Part shown: positions 26,421 to 35,092 of the stretch, piece by piece
Layout: each line of letters opens with the position of its first letter
Numbering within the stretch: position 1 is the stretch's first letter
Origin: Candidatus Tepidiaquacellales bacterium UBA2330
GTDB taxonomy: Bacteria > Bacteroidota > Ignavibacteria > Tepidaquicellales > Tepidaquicellaceae
Length of the DNA stretch: 64,000 nt
Assembly (NCBI GenBank): GCA_002344965.1
Contig: DDUU01000003.1
Location: forward strand, 191,350-255,349
Reading direction: 5' to 3'
The notes under the pieces: generated by a model
Database searches by the model: none
What the model was told of the DNA's origin: nothing
Seen by the model: only the letters and a program-made list of their open reading frames with translations
Translations under genes and position numbers: made by a program

Positions 26421-27797
26421 ATGGATAAAATAATAGAATACATTGAAAGCAATAAGGATAAATACATAGAAGATCTGAAAGTATTTTTAAGAATACCTTC
26501 CATAAGTACGAATCCGGAAAACAAAAATGATGTCAGAAATTGCGCTGAATATGTAGAGAGACAGTTGAAATCAATAGGGCTTGAAAACATTGCTGTTTAT
26601 GAAACTCCCGGTCATCCTGTAGTTTACGGAGACTGGCTTAATGCAGGAGAAGATAAACCTACTATCCTGATTTACGGGCATTATGATGTGCAGCCTGTGG
26701 ATCCGGTTAATCTATGGACAGATCCGCCTTTTGAACCGACAGTAAGAGACGGTAATATTTATGCAAGAGGTTCTGCCGATGATAAAGGTCAGGTTTTTAT
26801 ACACATGAAGAGTATTGAAGCGCATTTAGTAAATAACGGTAAACTTCCCGTCAATATAAAATTCTTAATAGAAGGTGAAGAAGAGATCGGAAGCGTCAAC
26901 CTGGATGAATTCATTTTAAAAAATAAGTCTTTACTGAAATGCGATTATGTTGTTGTTTCTGATTCAGCAATGTTTGATTATGATGTACCGTCCATATGTT
27001 ACGGATTACGGGGACTTGCTTATATGCAGGTGGAAGTGACCGGACCAAACCGTGATCTGCATTCGGGTTCCTTTGGCGGCGCAGTAAATAATCCTATCAA
27101 TGCACTTGCGCATATCATTGTAAAACTGAAAGATGATAAGGGAAAAATTCTTATAGACGGATTTTATGATGACGTGCTTAAACTATCGGATAAAGAAAGA
27201 GAGGAGTTTAAAAAGCTACCGTTTAATGAAAAGAAATATATGGAAGAACTTGAAGTAAGCGAGTTATTCGGTGAAGAAGGATATACAACTCTTGAAAGAG
27301 CTTCCGCAAGACCTACGCTTGATTGTAACGGCATATGGGGAGGTTTTCAGGGAGAAGGTGCAAAGACAGTCCTTCCTTCTCAGGCAGGAGCAAAAATTTC
27401 TATGCGTCTTGTGCCAAATCAGGAACCGGAAAAAATTGAAAAATTATTTACGGATTATGTCAAAAAGATTTCTCCTGATTCTGTTAAAGTAAAAGTTTTA
27501 CCATTACACGGAGGCAAAGGAGCTATCACTCCAATAGATTCACCGGCAATTGATGCAGCTGTCGAAGCGCTTAGGTTGGGATTTGGTAAAACTCCCGTTT
27601 TTACCAGAGAAGGCGGATCTATTCCGGTTGTTAATACTTTTCAGACTCTTCTCGGAGCGGATACTATCCTCCTGGGATTCGGTCTTCCAGATGAAAATGC
27701 GCATTCCCCGGACGAACATTTGAATCTGAGTAATTTTCAAAGAGGTATTCTAAGCATTGCTCACTATTTTAACGAATTATCAAAAATTAAAAAATAA
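26421..27797 (+). CDS. M20-family dipeptidase (carnosinase/CNDP-like)
   Basis: This is a cytoplasmic zinc dipeptidase, 458 residues. The metal ligands and catalytic residues are visible: YGHYDVQPVDP (His and catalytic Asp), SADDKGQ (bridging Asp), EGEEEIGS (general-base Glu and ligand Glu), and NAHSPDEH (C-terminal His). The lid domain motif GPNRDLHSGSFGG is typical of the M20 dipeptidase branch that includes carnosinase-like enzymes. It probably recycles dipeptides. The DUF3098 membrane protein follows after 5 bases, so co-transcription is likely. Confidence 0.95.
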   Translation: MDKIIEYIESNKDKYIEDLKVFLRIPSISTNPENKNDVRNCAEYVERQLKSIGLENIAVYETPGHPVVYGDWLNAGEDKPTILIYGHYDVQPVDPVNLWTDPPFEPTVRDGNIYARGSADDKGQVFIHMKSIEAHLVNNGKLPVNIKFLIEGEEEIGSVNLDEFILKNKSLLKCDYVVVSDSAMFDYDVPSICYGLRGLAYMQVEVTGPNRDLHSGSFGGAVNNPINALAHIIVKLKDDKGKILIDGFYDDVLKLSDKEREEFKKLPFNEKKYMEELEVSELFGEEGYTTLERASARPTLDCNGIWGGFQGEGAKTVLPSQAGAKISMRLVPNQEPEKIEKLFTDYVKKISPDSVKVKVLPLHGGKGAITPIDSPAIDAAVEALRLGFGKTPVFTREGGSIPVVNTFQTLLGADTILLGFGLPDENAHSPDEHLNLSNFQRGILSIAHYFNELSKIKK

Positions 27798-27802
27798 TTT
27801 TA

Positions 27803-28150
27803 ATGGCAAAAACTAAACAGCAAAATTTACAGGCTATAAAATCAAAGAAACAAAAAAGGGACCAGAGTCATCTGCATTTTGCAATGACTTCAAAAAATTA
27901 TTACATTATAGGAGCAGGTATTTTTCTGATAATTCTTGGATATATTTTAATGAATGAAAATTCCGTATCCGGATTTTTACCTACTGTCATAGCTCCTATA
28001 CTTCTTGTTGCGGGATATTGTGTAGTGATCCCGGCGGGAATTCTATATAAAGGAAAAGAATTAGCATCTGAGGAAACAGTAATAGAAACGCAAAAGCAGG
28101 AAAGTAAAACTAATGTTTCAACCTCTTCTTCAAATGTGAAGACTGCTTAA
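27803..28150 (+). CDS. DUF3098 family small membrane protein
   Basis: The 115-residue product begins with a basic stretch and then LHFAMTSKNYYIIGAGIFLI, the characteristic DUF3098 start, followed by two transmembrane segments (residues about 33-52 and 60-82) and a polar Ser/Thr/Glu-rich tail. In Bacteroidota this family commonly lies next to ftsX. Here it follows the dipeptidase instead and precedes tmRNA. Function is unknown. Confidence 0.82.
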   Translation: MAKTKQQNLQAIKSKKQKRDQSHLHFAMTSKNYYIIGAGIFLIILGYILMNENSVSGFLPTVIAPILLVAGYCVVIPAGILYKGKELASEETVIETQKQESKTNVSTSSSNVKTA

Positions 28151-28174
28151 TTTAAAATTGTTCTTAAAAATTTC

Positions 28175-28535
28175 GGGAATGCAACGGTTTCGACGGAAAG
28201 AAAGATGTTTAGAACTGCATTTAGTGTTGCTGCTACCACTTTAAAAAAGCAGAAAACAATAAAAAACAATAACGTAGAAAATAACTACGCAATGGCTGCT
28301 TAATTTAAAGCAACCTCTCTTCATGAGTTCCCGCTTATCGGAATTTTTGAAGTGATCATTTAGATAAGATAGTCCCGGATGTCTTCTGAGCGTCCGGGAT
28401 GAAAATAAATCAGAATAGCAATTTGACCGGTCAGTCTTTCGAATGGTGAATTGTGAAACTTACAGGAAAAGACTAAAAATGTAGACGTTTTAATGGTCTT
28501 CTTTTCGGACCCGAGTTCGACTCTCGGCATTTCCA
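28175..28535 (+). ncRNA. ssrA: tmRNA (transfer-messenger RNA)
   Basis: tmRNA rescues stalled ribosomes and tags the unfinished peptide for degradation. The 5' end GGGAATGC pairs with GCATTTCC at the 3' end, and GGTTTCGACGG follows the 5' acceptor strand as in all tmRNAs. The T arm is CCGAG-TTCGACT-CTCGG at the 3' end. The tag reading frame ends GTA GAA AAT AAC TAC GCA ATG GCT GCT TAA, encoding ...VENNYAMAA, with the stop at 28301-28303. The resume codon lies upstream and is uncertain. CCA is not encoded in full (A is followed by CTT), so it must be added after transcription. Confidence 0.95.
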
Positions 28536-28537
28536 CT

Positions 28538-29512
28538 TTATATAAGGGGAAGTATATTATGGATTTTTTCCGGAATGCTTCCCTTTTTTATTCCTTCCAG
28601 ATTGTTTTCATTTCCTGAAAAAATTACTTCCTGATTATCCGAAAGCGGTCTGAATTTTTCATAATTCCAGTTTACATTTGAGTAAATCGCCACAATAGGT
28701 TTATTTAAAGCCGAACAAACATGCACTGCTGAAGTATCCGGTGTAACTATTAAGTCGCATAATTTTATCAATGCTGCAAATTCAAAAAAACTATCCGGTA
28801 ATATCTGATTAATTTTATATTTTTCAGACCGGTTTATTATTGTCTCAATTTCATTCTGATCATTTTTAATACCGGTGATTAATATATTAAAGTTACTTTC
28901 TAATTTTAAATCATCAATAATTTCAATCCACATATCTGAACTTAGCTGACGGTTTTCGCTTCCTGCTGAGAAGTTAATTAAAATATTTTTCAATCCATTG
29001 AACTTACTCATCTTCTCTTCTGCAGTTTTTAAAGCAGTATCAGGAATTACAATTTCGGGCTTAATAAAATTACTGAATGTTTCATCAGAGTTTTTAAAAA
29101 AATTGATCGGTGATAAATTAATATCTATTGCGTGGCTACCGTAATTAAAATTATTTAATGAATCTGAAAATATCGGGATATCATAATTATAACCTAATGA
29201 TCTGTTAGGTTTTACTTTTTTTACCAGGAGAGAAGCGGTATTGGAATACATGTTTTTGGTATCTATCCAGTAATCAATTCGGGCGGATCTTAGAGTTACT
29301 ATTGATTTTAAAGCGGAAATATTTTTTTTGAATATAATTACCTTATCTACTGAAGAGTGCAGCTCCGGTATAAAATAATTTTTTTCCGAAGCAAGAACCG
29401 TAATCTCGTGCTCCGGAAAAATATTTTTAATTTTTGAAAACAGGGGAGTAGTCAGTATCATGTCTCCGATCTTACCAATCTGAACAATGACTATTGATTT
29501 ATTTATCTTCAA
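28538..29512 (-). CDS. Family 9 glycosyltransferase (heptosyltransferase-like)
   Basis: This 324-residue protein resembles ADP-heptose:LPS heptosyltransferases, which add heptose to the lipopolysaccharide core. The N-terminal IVIVQIGKIGDMILTTPLF and the C-terminal LCDLIVTPDTSAVHVCSALN with KPIVAIYSN are the hallmark GT9 motifs (the invariant Asp, Ser and His of the donor site). It is 9 bases downstream of yidC on the same strand, so it may be co-transcribed with the rpmH-yidC block. The donor sugar is not certain. Confidence 0.92.
   Translation of the reverse strand: MKINKSIVIVQIGKIGDMILTTPLFSKIKNIFPEHEITVLASEKNYFIPELHSSVDKVIIFKKNISALKSIVTLRSARIDYWIDTKNMYSNTASLLVKKVKPNRSLGYNYDIPIFSDSLNNFNYGSHAIDINLSPINFFKNSDETFSNFIKPEIVIPDTALKTAEEKMSKFNGLKNILINFSAGSENRQLSSDMWIEIIDDLKLESNFNILITGIKNDQNEIETIINRSEKYKINQILPDSFFEFAALIKLCDLIVTPDTSAVHVCSALNKPIVAIYSNVNWNYEKFRPLSDNQEVIFSGNENNLEGIKKGSIPEKIHNILPLI
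28544..28589 (+). terminator. Candidate tmRNA terminator inside the 3' end of the glycosyltransferase gene
   Basis: AAGGGGAAGTA pairs with TGCTTCCCTT (one mismatch and one bulge) and is followed by six T residues on the plus strand. It overlaps the last codons of the convergent family 9 glycosyltransferase, so it could act on both transcripts. Confidence 0.5.
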
Positions 29513-29521
29513 AACATTAGC

Positions 29522-31378
29522 CTATTTCTTGAGCTTCTTTTGACTTTTTTGAGTTGCATTTCCGTTTTTACTCTCAGTCACTGCAGCTTTGACTGTTTTC
29601 ATTCCGTCTTCTGTATTATCCTCTTTTTTCTTTGTGTACCACTGCTGAATAATTGTGAAAAGGTTAAATGAGAAATAATATAGGTTCAGACCGGAAGGAA
29701 AACTGAAAAACAAAAGTGTCAGCATGATCGGCATAATATAAACAAGTGCTTTCTGTTTGGGATCTGTCATTGTCATTTTCTGCTGTATGAACATTGTAAT
29801 ACCCATCAGTAATGCAATGCCGGAGATTTCATTAATACCGAACAGCGGGATCTTGAAAGGAAGAGTGAGTATCACATCCGGCGCTGAAAGATCTTTTATC
29901 CAGAGAAAGCTGGCATGTCTTAACTCTATGGTTGAATTAAATACACCAAAAAGCGCATAAAGAATCGGCAGCTGCAGAAGCATAGGAAGACAGCCTCCGG
30001 CAGGATTTATCTTTTCTTCCTTATACAGTTTCATGATCTGCTGATTTGCTTTTACCGGATCATCCTTATATTTTTCCCTTATTGCCGTAATTTTAGGATT
30101 TATCTGTGAAAGTTTCTTCATAGAGTTCATCTGTGTCTTTGTCAGCGGATTCAAAACTATTTTCAGCAGAAGCGCAAACAAAATAATTACAAGTCCCCAG
30201 CTTGGAATAAAAGAATGTAAAAATAAAAACACCGGAAGTATCATATACTGAGCTATCGGTCTGACAATAAAGTCAAGAGAAAATCTTAATGTCTTTTCAA
30301 GTTCGAGTGAATATGATTTTAAAAGACTGTAATCAAGCGGAGTAATTAATATTTTAAAAGTAGAATTCTCAAGTCCGGGATTTTTAATATCCATTTTAAC
30401 TGCGATGGAATAGTTTTCAAGAATACCCTGATCTTTCAGATTTTCCTTATATCCTGAAAGATAAGCTCCGTCGCCTTTTCTGCCTTCCGGAATTATGAAC
30501 AGACCGAAATATTTTGTTCTCATACTTACATAATCAGTATTACCGTTAAGGTCTTCCTTATAAGATTCCTGATCGTCGGTTGCATCAATGTATTCAAGCT
30601 CTCCGCCCATGTGAGCTGATGCTTCTGCAAAAGTGGCTTCCTGATCGCTTCTGAATTCTGTCATGTTAAGTGAAGATTCCCAAACGACCTGATATTTATT
30701 GTCCGAAATAAATTTTCCGGGGTTTATAAATTCGTAATTAACATCAAATTCATATTTGTCCGGATAAAAGCTGTAAGTTTTAATAATTTTTTCGGTACTG
30801 TCTTCTGAAATTATCAGAGTGAATTTCAGCTTAAATGCTCCGTCTCCCGTTATTTCAACTTTCTGTCCGTTCTCATAATCCGAATTAAAAACAAAATCTT
30901 TTGTATTTATTGATCTTCCTTCTCTGGATGTGAACAGCAGATGTAACTCTTTGCCTTTTTTCCAGTCCACAAGCTGAAGCGGCTTTTTTTCCCAGGTCTC
31001 TGTATTTTTTATGGTGTACATTTTCAGACCCCCACCGTAATTGGTGAATTCAATTTCCGTTAGATCATTGGAAACCGTAATAGTCTTTTCGTTTTCAGCG
31101 CCCGGAAACTTTATAGATTTTGTATAAAATTTACTGCCGTAAACTAATTTTAGAGAATCTTCAAGTGCAGAAGAGCTTTTAACGGTATCTTTCAGATTCA
31201 AAGTATCTTCAGTTATTACTGGATTTGTCGAGCCGTGTTTTTCCGTTGAAGTTATTGAAGTGTCCTGAGGCTTTTTCGTATTCTGCTGTATTTTTTGCTG
31301 ATTAGCGGAATTCCAGTATAGCCATATCATCAGTACGATGCCGATTAATATAAAACCAAATACCGATCTTTTATCCAT
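29522..31378 (-). CDS. yidC: Membrane protein insertase YidC
   Basis: YidC inserts and folds inner-membrane proteins, alone or with SecYEG. The 618-residue protein has an N-terminal helix (FGFILIGIVLMIWLYW), a large periplasmic beta-domain (about 60-365), and the five-helix insertase core starting near FIVRPIAQYMILPVFLFL. It contains the cytoplasmic hairpin (MKKLSQINPKITAIREKY) and the PAGGCLPMLLQLPILYALF motif. The C-terminus is basic (TQKSQKKLKK), fitting ribosome contact. It sits in the classical order rpmH-rnpA-yidD-yidC. Confidence 0.97.
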   Translation of the reverse strand: MDKRSVFGFILIGIVLMIWLYWNSANQQKIQQNTKKPQDTSITSTEKHGSTNPVITEDTLNLKDTVKSSSALEDSLKLVYGSKFYTKSIKFPGAENEKTITVSNDLTEIEFTNYGGGLKMYTIKNTETWEKKPLQLVDWKKGKELHLLFTSREGRSINTKDFVFNSDYENGQKVEITGDGAFKLKFTLIISEDSTEKIIKTYSFYPDKYEFDVNYEFINPGKFISDNKYQVVWESSLNMTEFRSDQEATFAEASAHMGGELEYIDATDDQESYKEDLNGNTDYVSMRTKYFGLFIIPEGRKGDGAYLSGYKENLKDQGILENYSIAVKMDIKNPGLENSTFKILITPLDYSLLKSYSLELEKTLRFSLDFIVRPIAQYMILPVFLFLHSFIPSWGLVIILFALLLKIVLNPLTKTQMNSMKKLSQINPKITAIREKYKDDPVKANQQIMKLYKEEKINPAGGCLPMLLQLPILYALFGVFNSTIELRHASFLWIKDLSAPDVILTLPFKIPLFGINEISGIALLMGITMFIQQKMTMTDPKQKALVYIMPIMLTLLFFSFPSGLNLYYFSFNLFTIIQQWYTKKKEDNTEDGMKTVKAAVTESKNGNATQKSQKKLKK

Positions 31379-31406
31379 TTATAATTTTTATATTGTAAAG
31401 ATTAGA

Positions 31407-31673
31407 TTAAAATTTATTTAATTTCTGAAAAATATAATTTTGTTTTTCCGGACGGTCTTCCGGCTGCGGGACAGGATCATAGCCGCATTTGCAAAAAGGA
31501 TTGCATCTCAAAATTCTTCTGACGGTGAGATAACTTCCCTTAAAAAATCCGTGAACTCTAAATGCTTCAATACTGTATTCCGAGCACGTAGGTTCAAACC
31601 GGCAAGAATCAGGAAGTAAGGGCGAAATAAAAACCCGGTAAAATCTTATAATATATATAGCAATAATTCTCAA
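31407..31673 (-). CDS. yidD: Membrane protein insertion efficiency factor YidD
   Basis: YidD is a small membrane-associated protein that helps YidC-dependent insertion. The 88 residues include an N-terminal amphipathic helix (IYIIRFYRVFISPLLPDSC) and the invariant CRFEPTCSEYSIEAF motif, then RILRCNPFCKCGYDPVP. The start overlaps the end of rnpA by 4 bases and yidC follows after 28 bases, which is the usual arrangement. Confidence 0.96.
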   Translation of the reverse strand: MRIIAIYIIRFYRVFISPLLPDSCRFEPTCSEYSIEAFRVHGFFKGSYLTVRRILRCNPFCKCGYDPVPQPEDRPEKQNYIFQKLNKF

Positions 31674-32128
31674 CTATATTTCTCTGTAATATATAACTCT
31701 ATTTTTGAATTCAGTATTTTCATTTCATTTCCCAAAAAAGACATTTTAGTAAGAGGAAATTCCTTAAAATAATTATAACCGTTTTGGGTAAGTGTATAAA
31801 CCACATATATAATTTTTCCTTTTACTTCCGTATCGATTTTATATAATCTGCAGGATTCCCTTAACAATCTCTTAAGTCTGTTGCGGAAAAATGATTTACT
31901 GACTGATTTTTTAGCAATAATAAAGCCCACTTTTACATTTTGAGTATCAAGCGGGCTGAATATTTTTTTATTAAGTGGCTCTTTTTCTTTCGAATGAATG
32001 TATGCTTTAACTAACCCGGTCTGAATTATTTTGGAGTCATTCAGTATTTCAGAAAAAATTTTGTATCCGCGGATGATATTTTTTCTTTTAAGACTTCTGT
32101 CTCCGTTAGAATTATCAGATTTTTTCAT
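31670..32128 (-). CDS. rnpA: Ribonuclease P protein component RnpA
   Basis: RnpA is the protein subunit of RNase P, which trims the 5' leader of tRNA precursors. The core motif FFRNRLKRLLRES (the RNR signature) is present, preceded by KVGFIIAKKSVSKS. At 152 residues it is longer than typical RnpA (about 115-130), with an N-terminal basic extension. It lies 28 bases downstream of rpmH and overlaps yidD by 4 bases. Confidence 0.95.
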   Translation of the reverse strand: MKKSDNSNGDRSLKRKNIIRGYKIFSEILNDSKIIQTGLVKAYIHSKEKEPLNKKIFSPLDTQNVKVGFIIAKKSVSKSFFRNRLKRLLRESCRLYKIDTEVKGKIIYVVYTLTQNGYNYFKEFPLTKMSFLGNEMKILNSKIELYITEKYS

Positions 32129-32156
32129 CAGGAAAAATCATTTTCCCTTTTGACAA

Positions 32157-32315
32157 TTACGGGTGTCTTGTAAATTCATCACTGACAGTAAGTTTCTTTC
32201 TGCCTTTAGCTCTTCTTCGCGCAAGAACTTTCCTGCCGTTTTTTGTAGCCATTCTCTCTCTGAAGCCGTGCTTATTTTTTCTCTTTCTGTTACTTGGTTG
32301 ATATGTCCTTTTCAT
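32157..32315 (-). CDS. rpmH: 50S ribosomal protein L34
   Basis: The gene encodes 52 residues beginning MKRTYQPSNRKRKNKHGF, then GFRERMATKNGRKVLARRR, the near-invariant L34 sequence. The tail TVSDEFTRHP is slightly longer than the 44-46 residues of many L34 proteins. It leads the minus-strand block rpmH-rnpA-yidD-yidC. In many bacteria dnaA and oriC lie next to rpmH, but here the neighbour is a symporter gene on the opposite strand. Confidence 0.97.
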   Translation of the reverse strand: MKRTYQPSNRKRKNKHGFRERMATKNGRKVLARRRAKGRKKLTVSDEFTRHP

Positions 32316-32809
32316 TTCAGTTTTTTATAAATAAGTTTCAAAAATACTCATATTAATGAAAAATAACAAGGAATTGATTTACCCTCAGTCAGGAATTTTT
32401 TCACATCCGTCCAAAAAATTAGCTTTTAAGTTAAAGTTAAGCTTTCCTTAACGTAATTTTTTTTGAGAGATCAAAAAAAGAGCCAAAAAAAATCTCATCT
32501 GCTGAAAATTGCCGAAATTAATTTTACAATTGCTTTAAATTTCCAACTCAATATTTGATGCGCATATTTTACAGACAAGGAAGTTTTATAAACGCAATTG
32601 CTCATGAATTTTTTTTCGGCAGTTTTTCAAAGGCGTTAATTTTTATAAGTATAAAAGAAAACTTAAAGTTTTAAAAAATCTCATATTTAATTTTACTTTA
32701 TGAAATGTTTTGGACAACACTGAGTATTTTATTTCCCGAAAGAAAATACTGCGTTTCTATTTTAAAATATAAGGTTTAAATTGCCGAAAATAAATTTTTA
32801 CAATTCCGG
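32316..32809. other. Intergenic region between rpmH and the symporter
   Basis: About 490 bases that should hold the divergent promoters of rpmH and the symporter. One nonamer, TTTTTCACA at 32397-32405, fits a relaxed DnaA-box consensus, and an imperfect inverted repeat (AGTATTTT ... AAAATACT) lies near 32727-32755. There is no cluster of DnaA boxes and no dnaA gene, so an origin is not supported. No reading frame is convincing. Confidence 0.5.
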
Positions 32810-34576
32810 ATGCATTTTTCAGATTGGTTAATTGTCATCATCTACTTTGTAATATCGTTTGCAGTAGGAATATATTATTCCAAAAGATCCGGCGGAAATA
32901 CAGAGAATTTTTTCCTTTCGGGAAGAAAGCTGACATGGTGGCTTGCAGGTCTTTCAATGGTTGCAACGACTTTTGCCGCTGATACGCCTCTTGCAGTTAC
33001 GGAACTTGTCGGACAAAACGGTATTGCCGGCAACTGGCTGTGGTGGAATATGCTTATCGGCGGGATGCTGACAGTTTTTTTCTTTGCGCGATTATGGCGA
33101 AGAGCGAATATTCTGACTGATGTTGAATTCATTGAACTCCGTTATTCCGGAAAGTCAGCTGCATTTCTCAGAGGTTTCAAAGCTATCTACATGGGAATTT
33201 TCATGAATACAATTATCATGGGCTGGGTAAATCTCGCCATGATAAAAATTCTGATAGGTATGTTCCCAGAATATGTTAATACCGGCAATGCAATTTATTT
33301 TGTCGGCGCCTGTATGCTTTTTACTGCAGTTTACTCTGCAATTTCCGGTCTCTGGGGCGTAGCTGTGAATGATGCATTTCAGTTTTTACTTGCAATGGGA
33401 GGATGTATAATTCTGGCAGTATTAGTTGTGAACTCTCCCGAGATAGGCGGTATTGAAGGAATGAAAGCAAAGCTTCCCGACTGGGCATTAAGATTTACTC
33501 CGGAGATTACGGCCGAAACTGCTGCAAATGACGGAACTTCCGCAGGCGGAATTCTCGCATTGACGATTTCTTCTTTCCTCGCATTTATCGGACTGCAGTG
33601 GTGGGCGTCATGGTATCCCGGAGCGGAACCCGGCGGCGGCGGTTATGTAGCGCAGAGAATGATGAGCGCTAAGGATGAAAAAAATTCTCTGTTTGCAACC
33701 CTGTTTTTTCAGGTTGCTCATTATTGTATCAGACCGTGGCCCTGGATCTTGGTCGGTTTATGTTCACTAATATTATACCCTGAACTTTCTCAGGCTGATA
33801 AAGGACTTGGGTTTGTTAAAGCGATGAATGATTTTCTCCCGCCCGGGCTAAAAGGACTTCTGCTTGCAGCTTTTTTTGCAGCTTATATGTCCACAATCGC
33901 TACTCATCTGAACTGGGGCACGTCCTACTTTATAAATGATTTTTACAGAAGATTTATTTCAGAGAATAAAAGTGAAAAGCATTATGTAACGATTTCAAGA
34001 GTTATGACAATAGTTTTTATGTTCCTGTCGGTTATTATTACAACACAGATGACAAGTATCTCAGGCGTCTGGAGCTTTCTGATCGAATGCGGCGCAGGTC
34101 TCGGTCTTGTGCTTATCATGAGATGGTTCTGGTGGAGAGTTAACGCAATTGCGGAAATAGTGGCAACTGTTACGCCGTTTGTTGTTTACGGAATTTTATT
34201 TTTCGGAGATTTCGGCGTGAAATTTCCCGAAACGCTTTTTATAATTGTTCCCATTACTACGCTTGCATGGATCGTAACAGTTTATATTACAAAGCCAACT
34301 GATCCAGAAAAGCTCGGAACATTTTACGAAAGAGTGCATCCCGGCGGAATTGGCTGGAAACAGATTTCCGGTAAAATGCCTGAAGTAAAATCCGATATAG
34401 GATATTTTCTCCTGATGATAAACTGGTTAGCCGGAATTATAATGGCATACTCATTTCTCTTCGGAACAGGTAAAATTATTTTAGGAGATTTATTCTCAGG
34501 AATGCTTTTTATTGTTACGGGAATACTGGCCGGTCTTTTAATTAAAAGAAACTTTGCAAAAACAGGATGGAATTAA
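32810..34576 (+). CDS. Sodium:solute symporter family protein
   Basis: This 588-residue polytopic membrane protein belongs to the SSS family, which couples sodium entry to uptake of sugars, amino acids or other solutes. It starts with FSDWLIVIIYFVISFAVGIYYSKRSGG (shown in part: LIVIIYFVISFAVGIYYSKR), followed by ENFFLSGRKLTWWLAGLSMV, both typical of SSS helix 1 and its loop. About 13-14 helices are visible. GGGGYVAQRMMSAKDEKNS is the conserved loop before helix 7. The solute cannot be assigned. A peroxiredoxin gene follows after 18 bases. Confidence 0.93.
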   Translation: MHFSDWLIVIIYFVISFAVGIYYSKRSGGNTENFFLSGRKLTWWLAGLSMVATTFAADTPLAVTELVGQNGIAGNWLWWNMLIGGMLTVFFFARLWRRANILTDVEFIELRYSGKSAAFLRGFKAIYMGIFMNTIIMGWVNLAMIKILIGMFPEYVNTGNAIYFVGACMLFTAVYSAISGLWGVAVNDAFQFLLAMGGCIILAVLVVNSPEIGGIEGMKAKLPDWALRFTPEITAETAANDGTSAGGILALTISSFLAFIGLQWWASWYPGAEPGGGGYVAQRMMSAKDEKNSLFATLFFQVAHYCIRPWPWILVGLCSLILYPELSQADKGLGFVKAMNDFLPPGLKGLLLAAFFAAYMSTIATHLNWGTSYFINDFYRRFISENKSEKHYVTISRVMTIVFMFLSVIITTQMTSISGVWSFLIECGAGLGLVLIMRWFWWRVNAIAEIVATVTPFVVYGILFFGDFGVKFPETLFIIVPITTLAWIVTVYITKPTDPEKLGTFYERVHPGGIGWKQISGKMPEVKSDIGYFLLMINWLAGIIMAYSFLFGTGKIILGDLFSGMLFIVTGILAGLLIKRNFAKTGWN

Positions 34577-34594
34577 ATTTAAATTCAAAATATA

Positions 34595-35047
34595 ATGCTG
34601 AAAATCGGAGATAAAGCTCCGGACTTTTCGCTTTTAAGCGATACCGGTGAAAAAGTAAGTCTGAAAGATCTTAAAGGTAAAAAAGTTATACTTTATTTTT
34701 ATCCGAAAGATGATACTTCAGGATGCACAAAGGAAGCATGCAGTTTCAGGGATAATATAAAAATCATCGAAAGGAAAAATGCAGTTGTGATTGGCGTAAG
34801 TAAAGACAGCGTTTCATCACATCAGAAATTTAAAAAGAAATATAATCTTCCGTTTACATTATTGTCCGATGAGAATCTTGATATGCTGAAAGATTATGAT
34901 GTATGGAAAGAGAAAAGCATGTACGGAAGAAAATATATGGGAATTGAGAGAACCACTTACATTATAGATGAGAAAGGAAAGATATCGGAAATTTTTAATA
35001 AAGTAAAAGTGGACGGTCATACTGAAGATATATTATCCGGTCTTTGA
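34595..35047 (+). CDS. bcp: Thioredoxin-dependent thiol peroxidase (peroxiredoxin, Bcp/PrxQ type)
   Basis: This 150-residue enzyme reduces hydrogen peroxide and organic peroxides with electrons from thioredoxin. The motif YFYPKDDTSGCTKEACSFRD contains the peroxidatic Cys44 and the resolving Cys49, five residues apart as in Bcp/PrxQ. The N-terminal GDKAPDFSLLSDTGE and the Arg in ERTTYIID are also typical. It is a cytoplasmic stand-alone enzyme, probably co-transcribed with the symporter. Confidence 0.95.
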   Translation: MLKIGDKAPDFSLLSDTGEKVSLKDLKGKKVILYFYPKDDTSGCTKEACSFRDNIKIIERKNAVVIGVSKDSVSSHQKFKKKYNLPFTLLSDENLDMLKDYDVWKEKSMYGRKYMGIERTTYIIDEKGKISEIFNKVKVDGHTEDILSGL

Positions 35048-35092
35048 ATGAAAAATTAGTAAATACTATTTTAGAAAATACATCAAAATAAT

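Noticed and set aside
32316..32809. Replication origin next to rpmH
   Set aside because: Only one relaxed DnaA-box match, no dnaA or dnaN gene, and no AT-rich repeats typical of an unwinding element.
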